Source: Bretschneidera sinensis (lineage: Eukaryota > Streptophyta > Magnoliopsida > Brassicales > Akaniaceae). Taken from it: 64,000 nt of DNA. The notes under the pieces are model-generated. The model saw only the letters and a program-made list of their open reading frames with translations. It had not been told where the DNA came from and searched no databases. The DNA lies in assembly GCA_023935145.1 (NCBI GenBank), contig CM043705.1:60432584-60496583 (forward strand), in the 5' to 3' direction. The position numbers and the translations under genes are program-made. Below are positions 46,691 to 57,949 of this stretch, piece by piece (position 1 is the first letter of the stretch; every line of letters begins with the position of its first letter).

Positions 46691-47965
46691 AAGGGTTGCC
46701 TTGTCCAGCTCAGCCATCAAGCTTACTGCTTGATCATTGGTTTCTGTTTCTCCGATCATCTCATAGAGTCCATCGTTTCTTGCTGCCTTGATCACTACCA
46801 AAGATCCCTTGGCCACCTTGATCTTTCCTCCCTCTATCTTGCATGTATAGCCCATGGAATCCAGCTGCCCCAATGAGATCAAGTTCCTCTTCAAATCTGG
46901 AACATACCTCACATTTTCCAGCAGCCTTGTGACTCCATCAAACATCCTCAATTGGATGTCTCCAATCCCTCTCACTTGGCAAGAATTATCATTCCCCAAA
47001 AAGACTCTTCCCTCATTGATCTCCTTGAAATTCTTGAACCATTCTTTATGAGGGCTCATATGATGAGTGCACCCGGTATCCAAGATCCATTTCCCGCTGC
47101 CTTCTTGCTTCTTGCTCACACTTGAGCACACAATAAGAACATCATCATCTTGCTGTTCTGTTTTGGCAACCGAAGCCTCTCCATTCTTGGTATGGCTTCC
47201 TCCTCTATCCCTTGTCATCTTCTTGCAATCTTTCTTGACATGACCCTCCTTATGGCAGTAGTAGCAGCTCTTCCCTCCAAATCTCAGTTTGGAATGCATT
47301 CTCCCATGGCTTTCTCCTCTACCTCTGTCCCGGTAGTAGCCATGCATGCTGTTCTGCACTCTCCTATGGCTCTCTCCTCTACCTCTATCCCGGTAGTAGC
47401 CATACATGCTGTTGTGCACTCTCCCATGGCTCTCTCCTCTAGCTATGTCCCGGTAGTAGCCATACATGCTGCTGTGCACTCTCCCATGGCTCTCTCCTCT
47501 ACCTCTGTCCCGGTAGTACCCATGGTTGCTGCCATACCAAGTTGCTGCCCTTCTTTTAAAGAACAGCTCTTTACCACTTGATGCACTCCTTTTCTTGGCA
47601 TCAAGATTATCTTGCAACTCTTCCTTAGGATCAAATTTAAAAGCAAAGATTCGTTTTCGAAGATACCTCTTATCCGGGAGAGTCTTGGTAAGAAACAACT
47701 CATCTAGTTTCTTCCATATGATAGCTGGATCCTCCGAGTCCCCGCACTCCCTTGTGATATTATCCGACATGTGCAAGAAAATGGTGCTGTAAGCCATCTT
47801 CTCCATCTTGGTCCGCTGGTCCTCCGTGGCACTAGCTGGAAAAGCATCATCTTCTCCAATAGCCAAGTCCACTTTCTGCTGCATGAGAACCGCCTTGATC
47901 TTCCGCTTCCATAGGGCAAAGTCCCCCTTTCCATCAAACTTCTCCATACAGAAATTTGAAGCCAT
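46688..47965 (-). CDS. Copia gag-protease ORF (425 aa) with expanded repeat region
   Basis: The ATG is at 47963-47965. The gag start reads ASNFCMEKFDGKGDFALWKR with WKKLDELFL later. About where the middle of gag should be, the sequence passes from FDPKEELQDNL straight to KKRSASSGKE, suggesting an in-frame deletion. Four 20-residue Arg/Gly/Tyr-rich repeats (GYYRDRGRGESHGR type) follow. Next come the zinc knuckle CYYCHKEGHVKKDC, the protease active-site region WILDTGCTHHMS, and VRYVPDLKRNLISLGQLDSMGY. It ends at a TGA (46688-46690) where Trp is expected before the integrase. In the parent element gag packages RNA and the protease matures the polyprotein. Confidence 0.85.
   Translation of the reverse strand: MASNFCMEKFDGKGDFALWKRKIKAVLMQQKVDLAIGEDDAFPASATEDQRTKMEKMAYSTIFLHMSDNITRECGDSEDPAIIWKKLDELFLTKTLPDKRYLRKRIFAFKFDPKEELQDNLDAKKRSASSGKELFFKRRAATWYGSNHGYYRDRGRGESHGRVHSSMYGYYRDIARGESHGRVHNSMYGYYRDRGRGESHRRVQNSMHGYYRDRGRGESHGRMHSKLRFGGKSCYYCHKEGHVKKDCKKMTRDRGGSHTKNGEASVAKTEQQDDDVLIVCSSVSKKQEGSGKWILDTGCTHHMSPHKEWFKNFKEINEGRVFLGNDNSCQVRGIGDIQLRMFDGVTRLLENVRYVPDLKRNLISLGQLDSMGYTCKIEGGKIKVAKGSLVVIKAARNDGLYEMIGETETNDQAVSLMAELDKATL
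47281..47520. repeat. Four 60-bp tandem repeats inside Copia gag
   Basis: Units at 47281, 47341, 47401 and 47461 share CTCTCCCATGGCTCTCTCCT and CCCGGTAGTAGCCATACATG cores with few differences. The period of 60 keeps the frame and encodes a 20-residue unit upstream of the zinc knuckle. The unit nearest the knuckle is the least complete. Confidence 0.9.
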
Positions 47966-48193
47966 CTTTTGCGGACAAGATCCCAGATTTGTGCACTAAC
48001 CACAACTACTTTCTTCAACCTCAAGAACACAGATCGAAGATGGATCTTTAACACCATTCTTGAATCAACCTTCAAGAACACGACCGGATCTTGATCTTTA
48101 CACCGTTCTTGAATCACCCAAGAAGTTTGATCTTTGATTCTTGGAGTCTTGGCTCCGTACCATCTACTTCTTGCTCAGATAACCAGCTGCTTA

Positions 48194-48205
48194 GCTCTGA
48201 TACCA
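48194..48205 (-). other. Primer-binding site of the nested Copia element
   Basis: The minus strand reads TGGTATCAGAGC one base from the 5' LTR, complementary to initiator tRNA-Met. Confidence 0.85.
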
Positions 48206-48206
48206 C

Positions 48207-49086
48207 TGTTGGAAATCACCTTAGCAAGATGCCTAGGTGGTGATCTTCCAAACATCCAAGTCTTGAATGACTTGTAGAAAGAATTTCAGCAATCGAACAC
48301 AAGAACAGAAAATCAAAGAAAGAAAGAAGACAAGTAATTTGTTGCCGAGATTTGGCAATGTGCCTACGTCCCCGTGAGTTCCTCTGAACTCTCTGCACTG
48401 TCTCAATGGTTCTTACAAAGTTACAGAAATCTCCTTTAAGAATCCAAGTTCTTGAAGAACCAAGAAGAGAACGAGAAAGTGATAGACCTATTACAATGCT
48501 TTCTATCAATTCTCTACTAACCTCTCTTCTTTACAACCAGCCTCACTACAAGAGTCCCTCTTGTGTTTATGTCTCTCACACAATTGTCTCTTGTGTTTAC
48601 AATGATCTCACAATGTCACAACCTGTGTGGTTCTCTCACACACCTTTTTCACCACTTAAAATGAGGCTAAGAAACCCTTTTTATAGCCTCTTAATTCTTA
48701 GACAATCTTGTGAATCATTCTTGACCCTTTGATCATGTTCTTCCTTTAATCTCAGCCCTTCATCACTCTCCAAGTGATGCTGTGCATTTTGGTGTGGTGC
48801 ACACATGATTGGAGAGGTCTTATGCATGTTGGATCATATGTGCAGCCATGTGCTGTGTGCTGCGGCGTGACCTGATGCTGCAGCCTCCTGATGCTGCGTG
48901 CACATCTCCTGCCTGTGGGCAGAAACTTCCACAGCAGTGTGCCTGACCTTCCCATGCTCAAAATTGAAGCACACACATGTGTGCAACCTTATAACTTACT
49001 CAAATTTGATATCCCACAATTGGTTTGGACATTAACCAACTTTAGACCATGTTTGGATATGTTTGAAACTTAGACAAATAACAACA
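48207..49086 (-). repeat. 5' LTR of the nested Copia element
   Basis: This 880-bp LTR is followed by TAACT at 49087. TATA-like and GT-rich blocks match those of the left LTR. Confidence 0.9.
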
Positions 49087-49602
49087 TAACTCAATAAGGT
49101 TCATTAGTCCACTAAAACTCGTTTTAGCTCATACCCTTAGAGAAATATTCTTAACAATATCTCCAAGTCCTTTAACTAGTAATTCAATAATAATTTACCA
49201 ATGCTCACAAAATCAATGCAATCCCTTACTCTTGTCACCTTTCCAAATTTCTACCAACAACCAAACCACATAATAAAATCTTTACAAACACATGAAAGAT
49301 ATAATAATCGAAGTGTTTGTATCACATCAAAGCATTTACATTCAGTATTCTCATCAAGGCCATCACCCATAAGGTTTTATGAAACATAGCAAAACGAGGC
49401 CATTTCAATCAACATCAATTTATAAAACTCCCAAACATATGTCGACTCAACATAACGCTCAATATATCTTACCCCCACCTAAACCATTACGATTTACCAC
49501 TCCTATGCAACATCCTCTCTAACTTTACACAACCGACTCCCCACAACTACTCTATACATCACGCACTATGAAAATTTAAGTCTATAGAATCTCTAACCTA
49601 AA
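49087..49602. other. Gypsy interior next to its primer-binding site
   Basis: This is AT-rich and G-poor. It corresponds to the leader region of the Gypsy element. No gag reading frame is seen. Confidence 0.5.
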
Positions 49603-49614
49603 GCTCTGATACCA
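49603..49614 (-). other. Primer-binding site of the large Gypsy element
   Basis: The minus strand reads TGGTATCAGAGC, four bases from the 5' LTR end (TGCAACGACCC on the plus strand at 49619). Confidence 0.85.
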
Positions 49615-49618
49615 AAAT

Positions 49619-52178
49619 TGCAACGACCCATCCCGAGCAGGCCCACTCAGGACGGTATCAATTACCTTTCGAAATCGAGCACCTGGACACACAAATATAC
49701 TCTACAACAGAACAAAATCTAACATACTTTAGTTAAGATCATACAAAGATTACAACTATAAGGTTGTAGCTTTACAAAGTTTCTAAAGAGACACAGCCAA
49801 CCAGTTACAACTTCACACCTAATATACAATATAACACTAAGAAAAAAGATTGACCGAGGATGCGACGCTCGTGGACCCACCTAAAACTTCATTGAACTTC
49901 AAAGCTTCACCACTTAAAATCCAAAATCACCTGAAAGGTTAGAAATAGGAAGGGGGGTGAGCTATAAAGCTCAGCGAGTTCTTACATTACACAAAGTAAT
50001 CACTTGTTAGAAAAAGTTGAGGGCTTATTATTATTTCTTTTTCCTTTCTACTTTGTTTGTTCGTATACATAGTCATTTAGCACTTTGCAAAACAACAATC
50101 TTAGTAATCATAATACGGTCCTATAAGACCCACAACCAACTTGTAATCGCCATTCCATAGTCCATCAAAATATCACAATTTATCCATACAACCAAACATT
50201 TCATATGCCCCCATACGGGCTAAGTAATTCAAATTCATGTATGATATGCCAATGCAGCATGATGCAATGAAATGTATCATCTCATAATCAATCATAATCC
50301 ATCGGGGACGTCTCCCCACGTACCAGTACATTTCACAAACAATAAATTTTCAGAACCCCCCTTGATCCAGGCCGGGTCCAATCATCCAAATATATTTGGT
50401 ACCCTTTTTCACCCCTTGTGGGTAGGGACCTATTGTCCTCACACATCACTCCCCCCTCAATAACATTCCGTAAATTTCAATGCATGATATGAAATGAAAT
50501 CAAGTGATGAACATCATCAAATGCTCAACAATCCATACAATCACACAACATTCAGCACAAAGGTTTTGAAATCACTATCTCATCATTAATATATAATTTA
50601 CTTATCTTACCACATAGTTATAAATATAATTATTATATCTAAATTGCGAATTACAACTCTTATGCAACCTTATTGTTTTGGTTTCCCCACTAACATTCAT
50701 GCTTACCAAGAGTAGGGTAATACTCACCTTACGCCAAACACTACTTGTGGATCACTTCTTTACCTTTACTACGATCATCCACCTCACCTATTGAAATGTC
50801 ATTTTTAACAATTAAAGCAAACTACATATACAAATAGCCAATGAGTATAGTATTTAAAACTTAAGACACTTAATAAGAAATCAATCATTCCATTTACTTA
50901 CACATATAAATCAAAGAAAATACTACTAAAGTTCATTCTTCTCCTTAATCATCTATTTTCACTCTTTCCCTTCTTTCCTTCATTCTTTACTCCATAAAAC
51001 TCTCAATTCATATAGACTTAAATTTCAAGACACTAACTTAGGGTAATTACCAACAAATATCAACTTGTAAAAAGTATTCATTCTAAATATAATTTCCCAA
51101 TCCAGAAAAAGTCTCTTACTTAGGAATTTCTTTTAACTCCAAAAAGGGTTTCAAATTTACAGCCCATAGTAAAATTCTCTAACAATACTCATCTCAAAAA
51201 TCATGTTATACAAGAATAAAACTTCAAACTTCGTACATACAATCATCCTAAAAATCTTCAAACTTCACACACTCTTATTACTTTCTTCAAAAGTTCCATA
51301 ATACAGAAATTTCATGATTTCTCTCAAATTTTCTCCCAACTTCAAATATTTCAAACTAAACCAATTTAAATTCAAATCATCCCAAATAAAGTTCTAGATA
51401 AACTTTAAGAAGTATAATTTAACTTAAAAATAGTTTGGACACAAAACTACCTCAAATTCTTGCTGAAAAACAGCTCACAAAACTGCCCAGAACACAAATT
51501 ATTTCCAGAATTTCTGCACAATTATCCCAACTTATAAAACTCATAAATCCCTCAATTTAAATCCAAAAGACCTCAGAAAAAAGCCAAAAATCAACACCAA
51601 GAAGTCTAATTTAAGTTTGTAGTTGAACACTTTTCGAAATTACCTCAAAATCGGCACGAAAAAGCCAAGGGAACAAAACGGGCTATTCCTCCCCTGCTCG
51701 GAGCGTTGGGTCCACGCGCCACTATAGCCTGCTCATGGAGGCTCACCTTCCTGGCCGAAAGATAGCTGATGGTGGCAGAAGAAGGTTTTCAAAATTTGAG
51801 GGCAAATGGAGCTTAAATAGTTAGGTTAAGGCTAGGTCAAAGTTTGGAAGAAATGGGTTCTGAGAAGGAAAAAATCTGGAGCTTTTCTTTCTTTCCTCTC
51901 TCCTTCAGCCGAATTTGAAAATTGCCAAATGAGAGATTTTGCTATTCTAGGTCAACTTTTAGCTTATATACTCCCTCTAAGTCTTGGCCTTTTACCACTC
52001 TACCCTTCCCCTTCTTCTTTTATTAATTTACATGCCATTTCCTTTAATTTTCCTTCTAGTATTTAAACAACCCCAAAGTTTTTGTTTCTTACTAGAAGTC
52101 CCCCTTAAAAGAAAGAAAAAAAAAAACTGAATTATAAAACAAGATTATGAAAGCTTAAAAGAAATATCGGGTTCTACA
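49619..52178 (-). repeat. 5' LTR of the large Gypsy element (2,560 bp)
   Basis: It runs from TGCAACGACCCATCCC to GGGTTCTACA. The first bases have TGCA where the partner has TGTA. Similarity to the left LTR is high along its full length. Confidence 0.9.
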
Positions 52179-53320
52179 GAACATTGTAGCTCTACAAAAA
52201 GAAAAATGAAATTGAAGTGCGGTATGATATTTTAGTAATCGTAACAATTTAGTAAATGAGTGGTTAGTGGTTTTATTCTCCACTACATGAATTAAGGGTA
52301 TCATAGATAGATTTTGTTTTTCTTTTTATTAAAAAATGGTTTATGAGATTGATTCATCATTGGATGATTGTCACAACATCCATAATATTGACGTGACTCA
52401 TTCAAATGATGCATTGAAATCTAAATATTCTCCCCAATTACTGAAGGGGACCTCTGAATTATTTTGATGACGAACTTTCTTCTTCTACGCACTGCCCCTC
52501 TATTTTTTTGTAAAAAAAAAATTACACTAACAAGAAAAGTGTAGTGTTCATCACCAAAGTTTAAACGAATACCAAATTTAACCTAAGATAATTTAGACAA
52601 AGTAATTCAAAGGAAAAAGAAAATTCTCATACCGGGAAGCTAAATGTGGAGAGACCTCTTTTCCTCGTTAAGGTATATTTAGCATGTGGTTCTGCTGTAT
52701 GAAGCATGCATGTGAGTGACTGCCATTGATTAAGACCCATTGAATCCCCAATAAACATGATCCGTTTTCCTTTAAATCTCCTCAAGAAATCTTTCCCGTT
52801 AAATCTGTTTATATATATAAATTGTCTTATAAATCATGTAATTAATTATTAAATTAGTAAATGACTTTAGAGAGGAATATTAAGGTTGGTAAATATGTAC
52901 GTACTTTGGTAACGTGCATGAATTGGGCTCCCATCTGTACTTAAGATAATCTTTGTTTGATCGACCATTTTTATGGCAATCAAATTGTTTTTCTACAAAA
53001 GGGCAACTTTCTGAGCTGTAAAAAGGGTAAGAAGACGTAGTATCATTGTGATAATCCCAACTCCCCTCAAAATAATTACAATAATCAGTCGTTTCATATC
53101 TATATACTTCATAGCGGCGTTTTGTATTCCAAAGGGTTACTTTTATTTTGCACTTACGACAATCATAATCTGTCCTATAGCATTTATTACATGGGTAGCA
53201 AGGGTCGTCAGGTTTAAATTTGATCCCGTATTTCTTCCACAATTCTTTGACTTCCTCTTTTCCCCCAAAAACTTCAAAAGCTATTGCACCAGCAAGAAAT
53301 ATAGGAAGCCAAGCACCCAT
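52179..53320 (-). pseudogene. TBL: TBL/PMR5-family pseudogene, copy G, 5' half (exons 1, 2 and the first bases of exon 3)
   Basis: Exon 1 is 52905-53320 and exon 2 is 52633-52804, both of normal length and open. Exon 3 starts at 52191 and meets the Gypsy LTR after 13 nt. The two exon 3 pieces (167 and 13 nt) exceed the normal 176 nt by four, which fits the target duplication. Residue changes include a Lys to Asn and a Gly to Cys in the CxxC segment (PCNKCYR) and Arg-Ser-Asn in place of Arg-Pro-Asp before KDYLKYRW. The TATA-like element is at 53479-53489. Without the insertion this copy would have only the stop-loss at its end. Confidence 0.85.
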
Positions 53321-55427
53321 TTTTTACCGTCAGTGTTTAAATATAAGACACAAAAATAATTAAGGAGATGGACTTATTACTATTAATTCATTTTGTTCAA
53401 TACAACTCAAAGCCAGTTGATTAATTAACTCTTAAATACTGCTGTAGTAGTGGAGTAATTAAGCTACTTGCTTTATAGCTTTATAAAAGATAATAATTAT
53501 GCAGTTCGTAAAACGTGTAGAGAAAAAAGAAATGATTACTCATCTTCAGTTTCGGTCCATTTACATACGCTTTTTTACGTTGCAGTTAAGGATATATTAA
53601 TTTGTAACTGATTTGGTGAGCTCGAGCGTAATTTTCCGTGAGTTTGAGATCGTAATTTTTGTTCCATTTAATTGGTAGAAGTATAACTTTAATAATTATA
53701 ACCAAAAAAAAGAAAAGAATTTAATGCAAAAAGCCTTGGCTTTTCTTCTCTTTCAATTTTTTTTATTGTATTCTTGTTTCAGTTTCCACGCTAGCTAGCA
53801 ATTATGGGTTCTCTGATCCATTCATATATTTTTTTTTGGTAATTTCATTTTGATCCCATGTGTTTATTTGGTTTTTCACTTTCTCCACTATGAATGCGGT
53901 TTAAAACCAATAAAGAATTAGGAACATCTCCGATAAATGTCATACATCTCACATATCAGCAAATATCAAATTCCGTAGTTTGAAAACAAAATCCAAAAAA
54001 TGGAAGCTAATGACATTTTACCCAAGTCTTTCATAAATTATAATATATACAAATTATGTACTCGCACAATGCACGTGCCAACACTATAGTACTGTTGCAG
54101 TAGTTTATATTTTAAACTAATTTTGTTAACAATGAGAGAAATTAATTTATATAAAAATAATATGTTATTTGAATTGGATTAGGCAAATAAACACGAGGAA
54201 ACTATTATTTTAAGTGACTTAAGATTAAAGTGTACCTGAATTTTGAATGTATATAAACTTCTTTCAAGACAATGATTTTTTTAAATAAAATTTTTAGGCC
54301 ACTATTTGAGTTTGAAATTAAGTGGAGTTATTTTTTTCTTTTTAATGTTTTTCACATTTAATCAAATAATTACATTATGTGTAAGGTAAATGAAATGTTC
54401 AGCATCTCATCATTGCCGACGTGAATGTTGTCATGATATATATATTAATTACATTACTGTCAATTATATGGAGTAATATTTATATCTAAAAAAATAATTA
54501 CAACTTTTAGATAGAGTACTAAATTGTTTAGATGAATTCTTTTTCTACATAGAATTAAATATTTTTTCGAGGGGAATTAGATGAATATTTTAATAAGATA
54601 AGAGAAAATCTTTTAAAAATAGCAGAAATCACAGCGTCAAATATTCAATAGGGATGACAACGAAGCGGGTTTGAACCACTACCGCCATCTTAGCTCACAT
54701 ACATATGGCAGGATTCAGTGCAACCTCTAGGAGGAGTAGGCCAGAAAAGCAAGAGATCAATGTAAAATAAATTGATTGTTTAATTTGTAAAAGATTTGCA
54801 ATTGTATAAGTAAATTCGAATTGTAATTCTGTGAAGAAAAGAAGATATCTATTTAATGTATTTAACTGTGTACAGAGTAGTACTGTCTTATCAACATACA
54901 GTACTTTTTATTAGGAAGATCACTTGTTCATATAGAATAGTAAATTGTGTTGAAGACTGACTTAATTTTAAAAAATACAAATAAATCCCGGTCAGTGAGA
55001 GGAAAAAGAAAACCTTGCTTCTTTAGGTCTTTCTTTCTCTCCATTGTGTTAACCTAGTAATTCTTGCTGAATGGAAGAAGCAACAATCGTGATTTTGCAA
55101 CACAAATTCCTATATGGTTTGCTGACAGGACATAGCTGCTTTCAAATTATTTATTTTTTTTCTTTTAATGACATATACGTCACTAAAAAGAACAAAATAA
55201 TTTTGTGGAAGAAGCAATTTCTATTGCAGAAATAGCCTCTCCCATCTTTTAATTCTTTTTCTTATTTTTGGTACTCTATTTAGCCACTAACTTGTACATG
55301 TAGGCCGGAATAAGATTTTATATAATTTAGTTTGATTTTGATTAGTTATTCATTAAGGAACAAGGTAGGAATTACAAGTGTGTTTCACGTTATGCTTTCT
55401 TGTGGAAAACTTTGATTTGAAAATAAT
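53321..55427. other. Intergenic spacer G/H
   Basis: This is a main-type array spacer, with the small spacer ORF at 54705-54770. No other gene is seen. Confidence 0.6.
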
Positions 55428-57949
55428 CTAGTTCTGAAGTAGAGTTGCATATAGAAGTTCATTCCAGGTATCAGGAAGTCCGGGGAGACACCAATGGCTG
55501 CAGTCTGTTCCAAGGGATTCTACATGACCGTAGGACGAGGGGTGACCATCTTTCCTTAGTTGTGATAAGGTTGTCACATTAAGCAAACTTTCTTTGGCAT
55601 TGTACCTATTACTTTTTCTAGAATTACTTCCGCTTTATGTAAACCTCCTGGATACTTAGACTCAAGCAATGGATGTGTTTCCCCTTTGCAAGTCTTCGCA
55701 TTTTGATTCCCCCAGTCTCTTGAACTGTGTTAAAAAAAAAGAAAGAAAAATATGAAGATATGTAACAAATACATATGACACTCTATAGAAAGTTACTTAC
55801 TTGTGATGATCTTGAGAAACACCCTGGAAGAAGATTTTGGTTTTGGTAGTATCCACATTAGAATTTACCCATCTAGCTCACGTATTCAATGCTTTCTCAT
55901 ATGCAACCAAGCGATCCATGTCTTTGTATGTAGATTCCCCATCTTGAATAACATCCCATCTGTAAGGTTAATTTTTTTTTTTTTAGAATAGAAATATCAC
56001 ATAAAAGCAAGGATTTTAATTTTGATTTCAACAAAGATTTCGAGAGTAAAAGAAATACGGAAGTACAGATGAAAATTTCGATTTCAATTTGAAATTGTAA
56101 AAGGGTAAAAAATTCTATCATCAAGAATTAATTCGTTCAATTGCCAGAAATTGACAAAAAAAAAATTCCTCGAAATATTACCTATCTATTCATGGAAATT
56201 GAAGGAATTTTCGAAATATCACACAAATTCTGAATTTTATTGGAAAATCCTGAGTTATTTGGTAAAACGATATGAAATGGTCAAGATGCGTGGAAATTTG
56301 AAATTTCAATGAGATTGTGATCCTCGTATGCAAGGTCAGAGTGAACAAATCAGAAATCATGTGGTGAATCAATGTAATGGAAAAGATCCTGGTATATATA
56401 TAAGGTTCTATAAAACCAAAAGTAACTTCAACTAATATTTTTGAAGGATAGACACTTGAGATTGTGGTTCAATGGAATCAGTTGTCTTTTTTAATAGAAT
56501 TCAATCTATGAACACAAACATATGAAGAGGGTATATATGATTGATTGCACTTTTCAGTTAAAAAAAAAACTTCGATATTTAGAGACACAAATCAAGTGTT
56601 AATGAAATACTTACGGTGTTTTGGATCCATTTTGAAGCCACCAATGCCATGTATTGAAGATCAATGCATCGATTCCCTTCCATATTTCTCCATTGTTAAT
56701 GGAATTAAGTTTTAAAATTCGCCGACCTTTCTCCCTAACAACATCAACTAGCAGTGCATTGCGGGAGAACATTAACGAAACATTGTAGCTCTACAAAAAG
56801 AAAAATGAAATTGAAGTGCGGTATAATATTTTAGTAATCGTAACAATTTAGTAAATGAGTGGTTAGTGGTTTTATTCTCCACTACATGAATTAAGGTTAT
56901 CATAGATAGATTTTGTTTTTCTTTTTATTAAAAAATGGTTTATGATATTGATTCATCATTGGATGAATGTCACAACATCCATAATATTGACGTGACTCAT
57001 TCAAATGATGCATTGAAATCTAAATATTCTCCCCAATTATTGAAGGGGACCTCTGAATTATTTTGATGACGAACTTTCTTCTTCTACTCACTGCCCCTCT
57101 CTTTTTTTTAAAATAAAAAAAATATTACACTAACAAGAAAAGTGTAGTGTTCATCACCAAAGTTTAAACGAATACCAAATTTAACCTAAGATAATTTAGA
57201 CAAAGTAATTCAAAGGAAAAAGAAAATTCTCTTACCGAGAAGCTAAATGTGGAGAGACCTCTTTTCCTCGTTAAGATATATTTAGCATGTGGTTCTGCTG
57301 TATGAAGCATGCATGTGAGTGACTGCCATTGATTAAGACCCATTGAATCCCCAATAAACATGATTCGTTTTTCTTTAAATCTCCTCAAAAAATCTTTCCC
57401 GTTAAATCTGTTTATATATATAAATTGTCTTATAAATCATGTAATTAATTATTAAATTAGTAAATGACTTTAGAGAGGAAAATTAAGGTTGGTAAATATG
57501 TACGTACTTTAGTAACGTGCATGAATTGGGCTTCCATCTGTACTTAAAATAATTTTTGTCTGGTCCACCATTTTTATGGCAAGCAAATTGTTTTTCTATA
57601 AAAGAGCAATTTTCTGAGCTGTAAAAAGGGTAAGAAAACATAGTATTATTGTGATAATCTCAACTCCCCTCAAAATAATTACAACAATCAGTCGTTTCAT
57701 ATCTATATACTTCATAGCGGTGTTTGTATTCCAAATGGTTACTTTTATTTTGCACTAACGACAGTCATAATCTGTCCAATAGCCTTTCTTACATGGATAG
57801 CAAGGGTCGTCAGGTTTAAATTTGATCCCGTATTTCTTCCACAATTCTGTGACTTCCTGTTTTCTCCCCAAAAAATTTAAAAGCTACTGCACCAGCAACC
57901 AATATAGGAAGTCAACTTGGACTTATAATCTGCCCAACCAAGCACCCAT
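55428..57949 (-). pseudogene. TBL: TBL/PMR5-family pseudogene, copy H (nonsense, 4-bp deletion, degenerate exon 1)
   Basis: Exons are 57508-57949, 57236-57407, 56615-56790, 55801-55959 and 55428-55724. Exon 5 is 297 nt instead of 301, from a 4-nt deletion near 55586 that breaks the frame before the DxxH region. Exon 4 has TGA (55878-55880) where Trp stands in ALNTWARW, and Pro of SPDHH is Gln. Exon 3 reads LQNGS instead of LHSGS. Exon 1 is the diverged type also seen in copy D, with an insertion after the start region and further indels. The upstream TATA-like motif is altered. It is clearly dead, and it is older or less constrained than B, F and G. Confidence 0.85.

Larger units (their letters stand above)
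43645..49086 (-). mobile_element. Ty1/Copia retrotransposon with both LTRs, degenerate coding region
   Basis: Two 880-bp LTRs (43645-44524 and 48207-49086) are flanked by an exact TAACT target duplication (43640-43644 and 49087-49091). A tRNA-Met primer site (48194-48205) adjoins the right LTR, so transcription runs on the minus strand. Gag-protease (46688-47965), integrase (45678-46690), then RT and RNase H remnants (44607-45530) follow in Copia order. Stops and large in-frame losses show it is defective. Confidence 0.9.
36365..52178 (-). mobile_element. Large Ty3/Gypsy LTR retrotransposon inserted in TBL exon 3, with nested Copia elements
   Basis: The LTRs at 36365-38964 and 49619-52178 match closely over 2.56-2.60 kb. 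The flanks are GAAAC on the left and GAAC on the right, an apparent 5-bp target duplication with one base lost. The minus-strand orientation is shown by a tRNA-Met primer site at 49603-49614 next to the right (5') LTR, a purine tract beside the left LTR, and an integrase C-terminus at 39034-39264. The rest of the interior has no readable gag or pol and is strongly G-poor on the plus strand. About 6.4 kb of the element is Copia sequence inserted later. Confidence 0.85.

Noticed and set aside
47150..47581. A 143-residue plus-strand ORF with repeated Pro/Met/Ala/Leu blocks
   Set aside because: It is the antisense of the 60-bp repeats in Copia gag. The minus strand has the recognisable domain order.
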